In this document: one piece after another, positions 24,195 to 32,867 of the stretch
Position numbering within the stretch: the stretch's first letter is position 1
Layout: each line of letters opens with the position of its first letter
Source of the DNA: Phytohabitans aurantiacus
GTDB taxonomy: Bacteria > Actinomycetota > Actinomycetes > Mycobacteriales > Micromonosporaceae
Assembly (NCBI RefSeq): GCF_027923225.1
Contig: NZ_BSDI01000051.1
Location: forward strand, 1-64,000
Length of the DNA stretch: 64,000 bases
Direction: 5' to 3'
Program-made: the position numbers and the translations under genes
The notes under the pieces: generated by a model
The model's database searches: none
Told to the model about the DNA's origin: nothing
Seen by the model: the letters and a program-made list of their open reading frames with translations, nothing else

Positions 24195-24899
24195 ATGACC
24201 TTCGTTCAGATCATCGACTGCAAGACCGACAGAGTCGACGACATGAATCGACTCCTGGACAAATGGGTCGAGCAGACCCACGGGAAGCGAACCGCGACCC
24301 ACGCGACGGTGGCCACGGATCGGGCCGACAAGCACCACGTGATCGAGATCGTGGAGTTTCCCTCGTACGAGGAGGCGATGCGCCAGTCGAACCTGCCGGA
24401 GACCAACCGCATCTTCGAGGAGATGGTGGCGCTCTGCGACATGCCGCCGACGTTCACCGACCTCGACGTGGTGCGCGACGAGCAGCTCAACAAGATGGTG
24501 TGCCGCCGTTTCTTCGACGTCATCTCCACGGGCGAGTTCGACGCGCTGGAGCAGGTGCTCGACAGCGGCTACCGCGAGTTCGACCCGAACAACGAGGAGC
24601 AGAACACCAGCATCGACATGGCTCGCGCGGAGGTGCAGATGTACCACGCCGCGTTCTCCGACTTCCGGTTCACGCTGGACGACCAGATCGCCGAGGGCGA
24701 CAAGGTATGCAACCGGTGGACCTGGACGGGCACGCACACCGGCGAGTTCATCGGGATCGCGCCCACCAAGCGGAAGGTCACGATGACCGGTACGACAATT
24801 CACCGGCTCGAGAACGGCATGATCCAAGAGGCGTGGTGGAGCTACGACTTCCTGGGCGCCCTCCGCCAGATCGGCGCCGTGGACATGCCACAGGGCTAG
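24195..24899 (+). CDS. SnoaL-like/ester-cyclase protein with N-terminal ABM-like domain
   Basis: 234 residues from ATG 24195, after GAGGTGAGGG. Residues 1-95 resemble a dimeric ferredoxin-like (antibiotic monooxygenase-type) fold, with FVQIIDCKTD and HVIEIVEFPSYEEAM. From about 100 onward there is a SnoaL-like cone domain: CRRFFDVISTGEFDALEQVL, NRWTWTGTHTGEFIGIAPTKRKVTMTGTTIHRLENGMI. Relatives include polyketide cyclases and steroid isomerase-like proteins. No substrate can be assigned. Confidence 0.8.
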   Translation: MTFVQIIDCKTDRVDDMNRLLDKWVEQTHGKRTATHATVATDRADKHHVIEIVEFPSYEEAMRQSNLPETNRIFEEMVALCDMPPTFTDLDVVRDEQLNKMVCRRFFDVISTGEFDALEQVLDSGYREFDPNNEEQNTSIDMARAEVQMYHAAFSDFRFTLDDQIAEGDKVCNRWTWTGTHTGEFIGIAPTKRKVTMTGTTIHRLENGMIQEAWWSYDFLGALRQIGAVDMPQG

Positions 24900-25192
24900 G
24901 GTCCGGCCCGCGGTACCCGAGGACGCCGACACGCCCGCCGCCGGCGCCGAACCGCGGGAGCGCGGCCACCCGCAGACCACAATCGGCGCGGACGGCCGGG
25001 CCAGCCGGTGGCCGGACCGACGGGCATCGCCGGGCGGTCGAGCCGACGCGCGCCTGACAGCACGGGCCTCCGCGATCAAGGCCATCCGCATGGATCAAGG
25101 GCAAAAACACGCGAAAAAGAGATCCAACCACGTGCATTTGCCCTTGATCGGCGGGCAAGGGGCGGGCGCTGTACGTGGGGACGCGAGCGCGG
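24900..25192. other. Gene-free region with repeat family II
   Basis: About 290 bases between convergent genes. It holds the 76-bp repeat described separately. The remainder is GC-rich and shows no credible gene. Confidence 0.7.
25074..25149. repeat. 76-bp hairpin repeat, family II copy A
   Basis: A 57-bp imperfect hairpin at 25093-25149 begins gatcaagggcaaaaacac and ends catttgcccttgatc, with gagatccaacca in the loop. It is preceded by a 19-bp half-arm starting gatcaaggcc. Copies B (55154-55229, opposite orientation) and C (57136-57211) have the same layout. This copy differs from C at several stem positions. Confidence 0.88.
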
Positions 25193-26887
25193 CTACGCGG
25201 TCGGGTCCGGTACGACGAACGCGAACGTGCGCTGTACCGGCTCGACGCGGTTGCGGCCGTGGCGCTTGGCGCGGTAGAGCTGCGCGTCTGCCGCGTCGAG
25301 CACCTGGGTGGCGGTGCTGCCGGGCGCCAGCCGGGCCACGCCCAGGCTGATCGTCACGGCCAGCCCCGGCCGCAACGCGCCCCAGTCATACGTCTGGACG
25401 GCGGCGCGCAGCCGCTCGCAGATGTCGCGCGCCGCCGGCAGGTCGGTGTCGGGGAACGCCAGGCAGAACTCCTCGCCGCCCATCCGCGTCACCAGGTCAT
25501 CGGGGCGGGAACCGCCGCGCAGGATGCCGGCGAGCCGCTTGAGCACCTCGTCGCCGACGGGGTGTCCAAAGTGGTCGTTGATGCCCTTGAACCGGTCGAC
25601 GTCGCCGACAGCCACGCACAGTGGACGGTTGCCGGCGGTCGCCGCACCGACCAGGCGGGCCAGCTCCTCGTCTTGGTATCGCCTGTTCCACAGGCCGGTG
25701 AGCTGGTCTTCGCGGGCCTCCGCCTGCCAGGCCAGCTTCTCCTGCTCCAGCTCCTCCCGGCGTACCCGGTGCAGCGCGGCCTCCAGGCGGGCGCGCTCGG
25801 CCTCCAGGCGGGCGTTGTCGAGCTCGAACCGGTTGGTCAGCAGCCGGGCGCGGGTCTCCGCCATCGCCGAGTACACGCTGCGCTCGGCCTCGTGGTAGGT
25901 GCGGTAGTGGCGCAGCGCGGTGGCCGCGTCGCCACGCGCCTCGTACGCCGACGCGAGCTGCTGGTGCACCACCATGATGGTGGTCTTCTCGTTGGGCTCG
26001 GAGGCCATCTCCAGTACGGTGCCGAGGATCGCGATCGCCTCGGCGGTGCGCCCCTGCTCAAGGTGGACGGTCGCGATGCCCTGCAGCGCGGCCAGCTCCA
26101 GCGACTTGTATCCGTTTTCGGCACCCAACTTCCCGGAGACCTTCAGCATCTCGGTCGCCTCGTCGTACTCGCCCGCGAGGGTGAGCAGGGTGCCGAAGTT
26201 GCCCAGGCACATCGACTCGCGGTACGGGTGCTGGGCGGAGCGGGCCAGCACGAGCGCGTCCTTGGCGTACGACAGGCCGTCGCCGAGCGCGTTTTCCGCG
26301 GCAGTGGGATCGCCGGCCGCGCGCAGCTCCTTGACCAGGCCGACCGCGTTGTCACTGAGGTTGTTGAGGATGCAGAAGACCGACTCGTCGTCGAGGTCGG
26401 TGCGAGCCAGGTCGAGCGCCCGGGTCAGGAAAGCCTTGCCCTGGCGGTAGTCGCCGAGAAAGCCGTGCACCCCGCCGATCCGGTTGAACACCCAGAACAG
26501 CAGCTCGGGCTCCTCGACCCGCTCGGCGATGTCGAGGCCGGTCGACAGCGCGCGCAACGCCTCGTCGTACAGGCCGAGCTTGGTGTAGGCCAGCGCCTGC
26601 ACGGTCTGCACCTTGCACAGTGCCCGGTCGTCGCCCCCGCCGCTGAGCAGCTGGGCGGCCAGCTCGGTGGAGCGGACGGCCTGCTCGTGGTCGCCGAGGC
26701 GCACCGAGTGCACGGCGTGCACCCGCAACGCCGCCGCGTGCAACTGATCGTCACGCACCGCGGCGGCCAGGTCGGCCGCCTGCCGGGCCAGAGCCGCGCC
26801 GGCGCGGTAGTCACCCTGGTTACGGGCGATCTCGGCCCGGTCGACGAGCTCCGCGGCTCGCTGCTGGAGGTCAGCGTCGACGGTCAC
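25193..26887 (-). CDS. TPR-repeat diguanylate cyclase (GGDEF)
   Basis: 564 residues from GTG 26887, chosen because GGGGAGGG stands seven bases upstream. Residues 1 to ~350 are TPR-like helix pairs (AEIARNQGDYRAGAALARQA, YTKLGLYDEALRALSTGL, NFGTLLTLAGEYDEATEML). A coiled-coil (RLLTNRFELDNARLEAERARL) leads to a GGDEF domain: DQLTGLWNRRY, the active site MGGEEF near residue 470, and an inhibitory RxxD (RPDD) five residues before it. It should make cyclic di-GMP with product feedback. The protein is cytoplasmic, with no membrane span. The TPRs probably relay a protein partner signal. Confidence 0.92.
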   Translation of the reverse strand: MTVDADLQQRAAELVDRAEIARNQGDYRAGAALARQAADLAAAVRDDQLHAAALRVHAVHSVRLGDHEQAVRSTELAAQLLSGGGDDRALCKVQTVQALAYTKLGLYDEALRALSTGLDIAERVEEPELLFWVFNRIGGVHGFLGDYRQGKAFLTRALDLARTDLDDESVFCILNNLSDNAVGLVKELRAAGDPTAAENALGDGLSYAKDALVLARSAQHPYRESMCLGNFGTLLTLAGEYDEATEMLKVSGKLGAENGYKSLELAALQGIATVHLEQGRTAEAIAILGTVLEMASEPNEKTTIMVVHQQLASAYEARGDAATALRHYRTYHEAERSVYSAMAETRARLLTNRFELDNARLEAERARLEAALHRVRREELEQEKLAWQAEAREDQLTGLWNRRYQDEELARLVGAATAGNRPLCVAVGDVDRFKGINDHFGHPVGDEVLKRLAGILRGGSRPDDLVTRMGGEEFCLAFPDTDLPAARDICERLRAAVQTYDWGALRPGLAVTISLGVARLAPGSTATQVLDAADAQLYRAKRHGRNRVEPVQRTFAFVVPDPTA

Positions 26888-27020
26888 CGCTACACCCTCC
26901 CCGGCGCGCGGCTGGCCCGCGTCGGTGAGAGGTGCCAGCGCGGGTCGCACTCACTGTTGATAGCACACACAAGCTCTCTACGGCGTCGGGACGGTGGTCT
27001 GGTGTTGCCATGATGCCAGC

Positions 27021-27998
27021 ATGACGCGTGTCAGTACCGCTGCCGCTGTCGTGTTGGCGGCCGTGCTCGTCGCTGGATGCGGAACCACCACGGGCCTACC
27101 GGCCGACCACGGCGCGGCCGGCGCCGAGCCGCGGCCGGTCGGCGTCCACGATCCCGCGCCGCTGGTCAGCGCGGCGCCGGCGGCCGACGAGGGCTGCGAC
27201 CGGCGCGCGAGCCTGCGACCGCGCGGCGCCCTGCCGGCGCCGGGGCGCATGCCCGCGGGCTCCACCATGGACGCGATCCGGAAGAAGGGCCGGCTTGTCG
27301 TCGGGATCGACCAGGACGCGTACCTTTTCAGCTACCGAAATCCGGACGGTCAGCTGGTCGGGTTCGAGGTCGACGTCGCGCGGCGGATCGCGGCGGCCAT
27401 CTTCGGCAGCGCGGACGCGGTGACGTTCCGGGCCATCTCGACCGCGCAGCGGATACCGGTGCTGCGGAGCGGCGAGGTCGACATGGTCATCCGCACGATG
27501 ACGATGAACTGCGAGCGCTGGAAGCAGGTGGCGTTCTCCACGGAGTACCTGTCGTCGGGCCAGCGGCTGCTGGTGCGCGACGGCTCCGGTATCAACGGCC
27601 TCGCCGACCTGGGCGGCCGCAAGGTGTGCGCCACCAACGGCAGCAGCAGCATCCCCAACCTGCAGAAGGCCGCGTCCAAACCCTTGGCGGTGGCCGCCGA
27701 CCTGCTGGTCGACTGCCTGGTACTGCTGCAGCAGAACCAGGTGGACGCGGTGTCCAGCATCGACACGCTGCTCGCCACGCTGGCCGTACAGGATCCGAAC
27801 ACGCGCATCGTGGGCGAACGCGTCACCGACGACCCGGCCGGCATCGCGATGCCGCAGGGCCGCGACGACCTGGTCCGCTTCGTCAACGGGGTACTCGACC
27901 AGATGCGCGCCGACGGCTCCTGGACAGCCAGCTACCGATACTGGTTCGGCGCGGTGGGCACGGTCCCGCCACCACCCGTCCCCCGCTACCGCGACTGA
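27021..27998 (+). CDS. Family 3 extracellular solute-binding lipoprotein (amino-acid type)
   Basis: 325 residues from ATG 27021. A lipoprotein signal ends in the lipobox LVAGC, followed by a Pro/Ala/Gly-rich linker to about residue 85. The binding domain is typical of polar amino-acid ABC receptors: IRKKGRLVVGIDQDAYLFSYRN, GQLVGFEVDVARRIAAAIFG, RIPVLRSGEVDMVIRTMTM, then YLSSGQRLLVRDGS. No ABC permease or ATPase genes are near, so it is an orphan receptor, or serves a transporter or sensor encoded elsewhere. It is divergent from the TPR-GGDEF gene. Confidence 0.88.
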   Translation: MTRVSTAAAVVLAAVLVAGCGTTTGLPADHGAAGAEPRPVGVHDPAPLVSAAPAADEGCDRRASLRPRGALPAPGRMPAGSTMDAIRKKGRLVVGIDQDAYLFSYRNPDGQLVGFEVDVARRIAAAIFGSADAVTFRAISTAQRIPVLRSGEVDMVIRTMTMNCERWKQVAFSTEYLSSGQRLLVRDGSGINGLADLGGRKVCATNGSSSIPNLQKAASKPLAVAADLLVDCLVLLQQNQVDAVSSIDTLLATLAVQDPNTRIVGERVTDDPAGIAMPQGRDDLVRFVNGVLDQMRADGSWTASYRYWFGAVGTVPPPPVPRYRD

Positions 27999-28055
27999 CC
28001 CGCTCCACATCGGAGCGCGGGTTTCGCGGACGGTGACGTCGGGCAATCTGCGGGT

Positions 28056-28238
28056 ATGCCTCTGATCTTCCGCAAGCGCAAGAAGTTCGGTCCGCTGATC
28101 CTGAACTTCACCGAGAACGGCTTCTCCTCGTGGAGCATCAAGGTCGGCCGCTGGTCGTGGAACTCACGCGCCCGCGCCCACCGCGTCGACCTGCCCGGCC
28201 CGCTGTCCTGGCGCCAGCGCCGCCGCTCCCGCGACTGA
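28056..28238 (+). CDS. DUF4236 small basic protein
   Basis: 60 residues: FRKRKKFGPLILNFTENG, SSWSIKVGRWSWNSRAR and a basic tail. The motif R-K-x-x-x-G-P-L-x-x-N-x-x-x-x-G-x-S is that of DUF4236, found in many phage-linked and chromosomal contexts without a known role. The start at ATG 28056 gives the full motif. It is followed by hairpin repeat family I copy 4. Confidence 0.75.
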   Translation: MPLIFRKRKKFGPLILNFTENGFSSWSIKVGRWSWNSRARAHRVDLPGPLSWRQRRRSRD

Positions 28239-28270
28239 CCTCCACAGACGATCACGCCGCCGCGCGGCGT

Positions 28271-28320
28271 GATCAGGGCGTCCCTGAAGTCGCCCTAACG
28301 ACTTGAGGGACGCCCTGATC
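28271..28320. repeat. 50-bp hairpin repeat, family I copy 4
   Basis: Same element as at 12727, 14788 and 16723, with one mismatch in the arms. It lies between the convergent DUF4236 gene and the GH13 gene, and its last two bases are part of the GH13 stop codon. It probably terminates both. Confidence 0.92.
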
Positions 28321-29920
28321 ACGGGGAGGGCGTGTACCAGGTGGCGGTTTCGGGGGCGAGGGGTTCTCCCGGGTCGCTTGACAGCGCGATGGCGCCGGGG
28401 ATCGGCGCTGGGTCGGGGCCTAGGTTGAGCGCGCACGCCATGTTGGCGCCGCGTGCGAAGGCGAGCACGCCCGGCGGCGCCGGGAGCCAGTGGAACGGCT
28501 CGTCCACAAAGGACTTGCGAAGGCGCAGCGCGGCCGCGTACAGGGACCAGGTCGACGTCGGGTCGGTGCGCTGGCGGGCCACGGACAGGCTGGCCCACGA
28601 CGCCGGCTGCGGCAGCCACGGCCGGCTGCCGTCCGGTCCGAAGCCATACGGCGGCGCGTCGCCGGACCATGGGATCGGCACGCGGCAGCCGTCGCGGCCC
28701 AGCAGCGCCCCGCCGGAGCGGCGCCAGATCGGGTCCTCGCGGGCCGAGGGTGGCAGGTCGAGCACCTCGGGCAGGCCGAGTTCGTCGCCCTGGTACACGT
28801 AGGCGGAGCCGGGCAGCGCGAGGCTGACCAGCGCCAACGCCCGCGCCCGCCGCAGCCCGACCGCCGCGTCCGCCGCATAAGCCGCCGACAAAAGACCGCG
28901 CTCGGGCGTCGGCGACTCCACAGGGCGGTCGGCCATGCCCGCCGGCAGGGGGCCCGCCGCTAGCCGGGTCGCCACGCGGGCCTCGTCGTGGTTGCCGATG
29001 ACCCAGGTGGGCAGCGCACCCACGGCGCCCATCGCGGCCAGCGACCTGTCTATCGCCTCGCGCAGGCCGGTCTCGGACCACGGCGCCCACAGGAAGTCGA
29101 AGTTGAACGCCTGGTGCAGTTCGTCCGGCCGCACGTACAGCGCCGTGCGCGCCACGTCGCGCAGCCGCGCCTCGGCCACCGCGACCCGTGGCGGGTCGTA
29201 CCCGTCGAGCAGGCGCCGCCAGCGCCGGTAGATCTCGTGTACGCCGTCCTGGTCGAAGTACGGCCGGCGGCCGGAGGAGCCCGGGTCGGTGGCGTCGGGC
29301 AGGCCGGGCGGCTTGACCAGGCCGTGTGCCACGTCGACGCGGATGCCGTCGACGCCGCGGTCGAGCCAGAATCGCAGCACGCTGTCGAACTCGTCGCGCA
29401 CGCGCGGGTCATCCCAGTTCAGGTCGGGCTGCTCGGGCGCGAACAGGTGCAGGTACCAGCCGCCGTCGTCCAGCCGGGTCCACGCCGGCCCGCCGAACAC
29501 CGAACGCCAGTTATTCGGCAGCCCGCCATCCCGGCCGGGGCGGAAGATGTACCGGTCGCGCGCGCCGGGCACTCCCGCGAGCGCCTCCTGAAACCAGGCG
29601 TGCCGGTCGGAGGTGTGGTTCGGCACCACGTCGACGATCACGCGCAGGCCGCGGGCGTGCGCGCCGGCCACCAGCGCGTCCATGTCGCCGAGCGTGCCGA
29701 ACATCGGGTCCACGGCCCGGTAGTCGGCCACGTCGTAGCCGCCGTCGGCCATCGGCGACGCGTAGAACGGGGTCAGCCACACCGCGTCGACGCCCAGCTC
29801 GGCCAGGTAGTCGAGCCGCCCGCGTACACCTGCCAGATCGCCGACGCCGTCACCGTCCGCGTCGGCGAAGCTGCGCACGTACACCTGGTAGACGACCGCG
29901 GACCGCGCCCAGTCGCCCAC
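28319..29920 (-). CDS. Glycoside hydrolase family 13 alpha-glucosidase
   Basis: 533 residues from GTG 29920, directly after the upstream stop, with a GGGAG ribosome site. Conserved GH13 regions: DVVPNHTSDRHAWF (region I), GIRVDVAHG (region II, nucleophile Asp), VAVAEARL (region III, acid Glu) and WVIGNHDEARV (region IV). Together with GVDAVWLTPFYASPMADGGYDV they point to an alpha-1,4/1,6-glucosidase-type intracellular enzyme. It is translationally linked to the sugar-binding fusion gene upstream (31580-29922), which suggests uptake or sensing and hydrolysis of the same oligosaccharide. Confidence 0.9.
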   Translation of the reverse strand: MGDWARSAVVYQVYVRSFADADGDGVGDLAGVRGRLDYLAELGVDAVWLTPFYASPMADGGYDVADYRAVDPMFGTLGDMDALVAGAHARGLRVIVDVVPNHTSDRHAWFQEALAGVPGARDRYIFRPGRDGGLPNNWRSVFGGPAWTRLDDGGWYLHLFAPEQPDLNWDDPRVRDEFDSVLRFWLDRGVDGIRVDVAHGLVKPPGLPDATDPGSSGRRPYFDQDGVHEIYRRWRRLLDGYDPPRVAVAEARLRDVARTALYVRPDELHQAFNFDFLWAPWSETGLREAIDRSLAAMGAVGALPTWVIGNHDEARVATRLAAGPLPAGMADRPVESPTPERGLLSAAYAADAAVGLRRARALALVSLALPGSAYVYQGDELGLPEVLDLPPSAREDPIWRRSGGALLGRDGCRVPIPWSGDAPPYGFGPDGSRPWLPQPASWASLSVARQRTDPTSTWSLYAAALRLRKSFVDEPFHWLPAPPGVLAFARGANMACALNLGPDPAPIPGAIALSSDPGEPLAPETATWYTPSP

Positions 29921-29921
29921 C

Positions 29922-31580
29922 TCAGACTCCCGCCCGCGGTGCCGGCGCGGAGCGCCGCGCACCCAGCGCCGACCGCAACCCCTGCGCGAGCTGCCGGACG
30001 GTCGCCGCGGTGTCCGCGCCCGCGATCAGGTCGGCCTCCGCGCGCCCCAGCAGCCGCCACACGTCCGGCATTTCTGGTACCGATGGCATGAGGTCGCCGT
30101 TGCGGCACTCCGCGGCGAAGGCGGCGACCCGCGGATCGGTGTCGACGACCTGCTCCAGCGCGAGCCGCAGCGCCGGCGGCCGGGGCTGCGCCTCGTACAG
30201 TGCCAGCGCCACCTCGGTGCGCGTCAGGTAGTGCACGGCCAGGTCCTGGGCGATGGTCTTGTTGGGACCGTGCCGGGTCAGGAAGAACCCGTGCACCGAC
30301 GAAAACGCGCGCACCGCCGGGAAACCCTCGAACGGCGGCACCGGCCCGACCGCGAAGGGCAGCCCGGCCCGCGCGAGGTCGGCCAGGACCCGGGAGGCGC
30401 AGATGAGGTACGGCGTGCGCCCGGCCGCGAACAGTTCGGTGGCCCGCTCGCGGTCGATCTCGCGGCGCAGCACCCCGGTGCCGCGCGCGCCGAGGTCGCG
30501 GAAGCGGTCGAACGCGGCCACCGTCTCCGGCGCGTCGACGGCGACCGCGCTCGGGTCGAGGACCCCGCCGCGGTTGCGGTCGAAGAGCCGGCCGCCGGCG
30601 GCGACCAGGATCGGGTACATGTAGTACGCGTCGCCGTCCGGCCCGACCTGCATGGCGAGCACCTCGTCGGCGCGCCCCTCCGCTCGCAGCGCCTGCCCGG
30701 TGGCCAGCAACTCCTCGAACGTGGCCGGCTGCTCCGGCGCCAGCCCGGTGTGCCGCAGCAGCACCGCCGTGTCGAGCGCGTAGGGCACGCCGTACAGCTC
30801 GCCCTGGTGCGTCATCGCGGCGACCGCCTCGGGCAGGAAGCCCTCCCGCCGCCGCTGCGACATGACCAGCGGCTCGACGGCACCGGCCCGCACCAGCCGG
30901 CCGAGCCAGTCGTGCGGCCCTACGAGGATGTCCGGAGCCTCCTGGCCGCCCAGCAGATCGTCGCGCAGGGCCTCGATCCGGCCGGTGCGGAAGCGCACCT
31001 TCACGCCGTGCGTGGCGAGGAACTCCGACGCGAACCCGCGCAGCGCCCGCGCCCGCCGCTCGTCGGCCCAGATCACCACCTCGGGCCGCAGCTCCGACAG
31101 GCGCCCCTGCTGGTCCCGTATCCAGCGGGCGCCCGCCGAGTCGGTGAACGTGATCTCCACGCGGTAGTCGGCGCCGGCGCCGCCGCCGTCGGTCAGCCCC
31201 GTCGGGCGGAACATCGGCTCGCCGGCCGGCGGGATCACCGGCAGATCGACGCGTTCGTGGACATCGGGGTCGTGCACGTCGAGCACGGTGAGGCTGGCCT
31301 GGTAGACCGGGGTCTCCGAGGCGTTGCGCACGAAGGCACCCCAGGCGCCGGCCTCGTGCCCCCACCACGCGGAGACCAGGGCCGCCTGGGTGCGCCGCAG
31401 GTACGCCTCCTGCTCCTTGCGCTGCTCGGCGTTGACGCGGTCGCGTTCGGACTCGATCCGGTACACCCGCTGGGCGGCCAGCGCGGCGAGCGCGGCGAAC
31501 AGCAGCGCGCCCACCGTCGCGATCGACGACAGCCAGGTGGGAATGTCACCCCAGTCCACCCCTTGGTCCACGGTCGGCAA
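29922..31580 (-). CDS. Membrane-anchored sugar solute-binding-domain fusion protein
   Basis: 552 residues. It starts at TTG 31580 or GTG 31571, after GAGGTAGG. A membrane span (IATVGALLFAALAALAAQRV, about 20-39) is followed by a charged helix (RIESERDRVNAEQRKEQEAYLRRTQ), then a beta-sandwich-like segment (WGAFVRNASETPVYQASLTVLD). From about 165 the rest is a family 1 solute-binding domain: EAPDILVGPHDWLGRLVRAGAVEPL, ELYGVPYALDTAVLL, GGRLFDRNRGGV. There is no lipobox and no ABC permease nearby. The binding domain appears to have been joined to a membrane sensor-like stem. It forms an operon with the GH13 gene. Confidence 0.82.
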   Translation of the reverse strand: MPTVDQGVDWGDIPTWLSSIATVGALLFAALAALAAQRVYRIESERDRVNAEQRKEQEAYLRRTQAALVSAWWGHEAGAWGAFVRNASETPVYQASLTVLDVHDPDVHERVDLPVIPPAGEPMFRPTGLTDGGGAGADYRVEITFTDSAGARWIRDQQGRLSELRPEVVIWADERRARALRGFASEFLATHGVKVRFRTGRIEALRDDLLGGQEAPDILVGPHDWLGRLVRAGAVEPLVMSQRRREGFLPEAVAAMTHQGELYGVPYALDTAVLLRHTGLAPEQPATFEELLATGQALRAEGRADEVLAMQVGPDGDAYYMYPILVAAGGRLFDRNRGGVLDPSAVAVDAPETVAAFDRFRDLGARGTGVLRREIDRERATELFAAGRTPYLICASRVLADLARAGLPFAVGPVPPFEGFPAVRAFSSVHGFFLTRHGPNKTIAQDLAVHYLTRTEVALALYEAQPRPPALRLALEQVVDTDPRVAAFAAECRNGDLMPSVPEMPDVWRLLGRAEADLIAGADTAATVRQLAQGLRSALGARRSAPAPRAGV

Positions 31581-31642
31581 CCTACCTCAGGCGGGGGCGG
31601 TCGTTCCGGCACGCGCGGCGGCGCGGGGCGAGACGATGGGGT

Positions 31643-32290
31643 GTGCTGTCGCATTCTCGGCGGGCTGCCGCACTGTACGCGGCCGTGGGGGCGGTCGACG
31701 TGCTGGCGGCTGGCGCGCGCGGGGAACGGGTGCGCTGGGTCGCGAAGCCGCTGCTCATGCCGCTGCTGGCCCTGTACGCGATCGCGGCGTGCCGGGAACG
31801 CGGGCGGCGGGTCAGCCGGCGGCTGCTGGTGGCGCTCGCCCTCGCCTGGGCGGGCGACGTGGCGCTGCGCTTCCGGGGCACCGCCGCGCTGGCCGCCGGA
31901 GCCGCGCTGTTCTTCGCCGCGTACGCGATCTACGCCGCCGAGTTCACGCGGCGCGGTGGGAGGCGGATCGGGTGGGTCGCGCCGGCCGGTTACGGGACGC
32001 TGACCGGGTTCGTGCTCGCGCGACTGTGGCCCGGGCTACGCGCCACCGGGCTGGCGGTGCCGCTGTCCGCGTACTCGATGCTGCTGACCGCGATGGCGGC
32101 CGCGGCGACGACGCAGGGCGCGCGGGTCGGTGCCGGCGCGGGTCTGCTCCTGGTCTCGGACGCCCTGCTGATCTCGGACCGGCTGGGGGCGGACCTAGCC
32201 GGCACGCGGGCCGGCGGGCCCGCATGGGTGATGGCCACCTACCTGTTGGGTCAGGGGCTGGTGGTAAGTGGGTGGCCCGGTCCCCCGTAA
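31643..32290 (+). CDS. YhhN-family (lysoplasmalogenase-like) membrane protein
   Basis: 215 residues from GTG 31643; eight hydrophobic helices. Family marks are WVAKPLLMPLLALY, ALAWAGDVALRF, a TAALAAGAALFFAAYAIYA-type helix and LLLVSDALLI with acidic residues in the membrane. YhhN/TMEM86 proteins hydrolyse the vinyl-ether bond of lysoplasmalogens in animals; the bacterial role is uncertain. Confidence 0.82.
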   Translation: MLSHSRRAAALYAAVGAVDVLAAGARGERVRWVAKPLLMPLLALYAIAACRERGRRVSRRLLVALALAWAGDVALRFRGTAALAAGAALFFAAYAIYAAEFTRRGGRRIGWVAPAGYGTLTGFVLARLWPGLRATGLAVPLSAYSMLLTAMAAAATTQGARVGAGAGLLLVSDALLISDRLGADLAGTRAGGPAWVMATYLLGQGLVVSGWPGPP

Positions 32291-32396
32291 GGCCTAATCC
32301 TACTAAATCCAGTCTTGTCGGACGGCCACGCTGGGTCGATGCTGAGATCACGGGTCGTATTCCCTGGCCAGGGGGTGCGCGAGAGGGGGACAGCCG

Positions 32397-32867
32397 ATGA
32401 GAACCGCTTACCGTGTGCTGGCGTACATCATCGCGGCCGAGGTGGTCATCCAGGCGATGGCCATGGTCTACGCGGTCGCCGGGCTCGGCAAATGGATCGA
32501 AGACGGCGGGGTGCTCGACAAGGCCGTCATGGACAGCGACACGACGCCGTTCGACGAGGTGGTCGGATTCGCCATCCACGGCATCAACGGGATGATGGTG
32601 ATTCCGCTGCTGGCCCTCGTGTTCCTGATCGTCTCGTTCTTCGCCCGGATCCGGGGCGGGGTGAAGTGGGCGGGGCTGGTGCTCCTGCTCGTCGTGCTGC
32701 AGATCGTGCTGGGCATCAGCGGCCACTCGGTGCCGTTCCTCGGCGCGTTGCACGGCCTGAACGCGCTGCTGCTGTTCAGCGCCGCCGTGTACGCCGCGCG
32801 CCGCGAACGCACGATCACCGGTACCCCGACCGCGGTGGGCGAGCACCGGGTGCCGACGACGGCCTGA
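32397..32867 (+). CDS. DUF6220-like four-helix membrane protein
   Basis: 156 residues: helices at about 5-28, 58-82, 88-106 and 112-130, with the conserved IHGINGMMVIPL and HGLNALLLF. Histidines placed in the membrane near helix starts recall haem-binding four-helix proteins, but this is only a suggestion. Its stop overlaps the start of the multicopper oxidase gene (ATGA), so both act together, possibly in copper or respiratory chemistry at the membrane. Confidence 0.75.
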   Translation: MRTAYRVLAYIIAAEVVIQAMAMVYAVAGLGKWIEDGGVLDKAVMDSDTTPFDEVVGFAIHGINGMMVIPLLALVFLIVSFFARIRGGVKWAGLVLLLVVLQIVLGISGHSVPFLGALHGLNALLLFSAAVYAARRERTITGTPTAVGEHRVPTTA

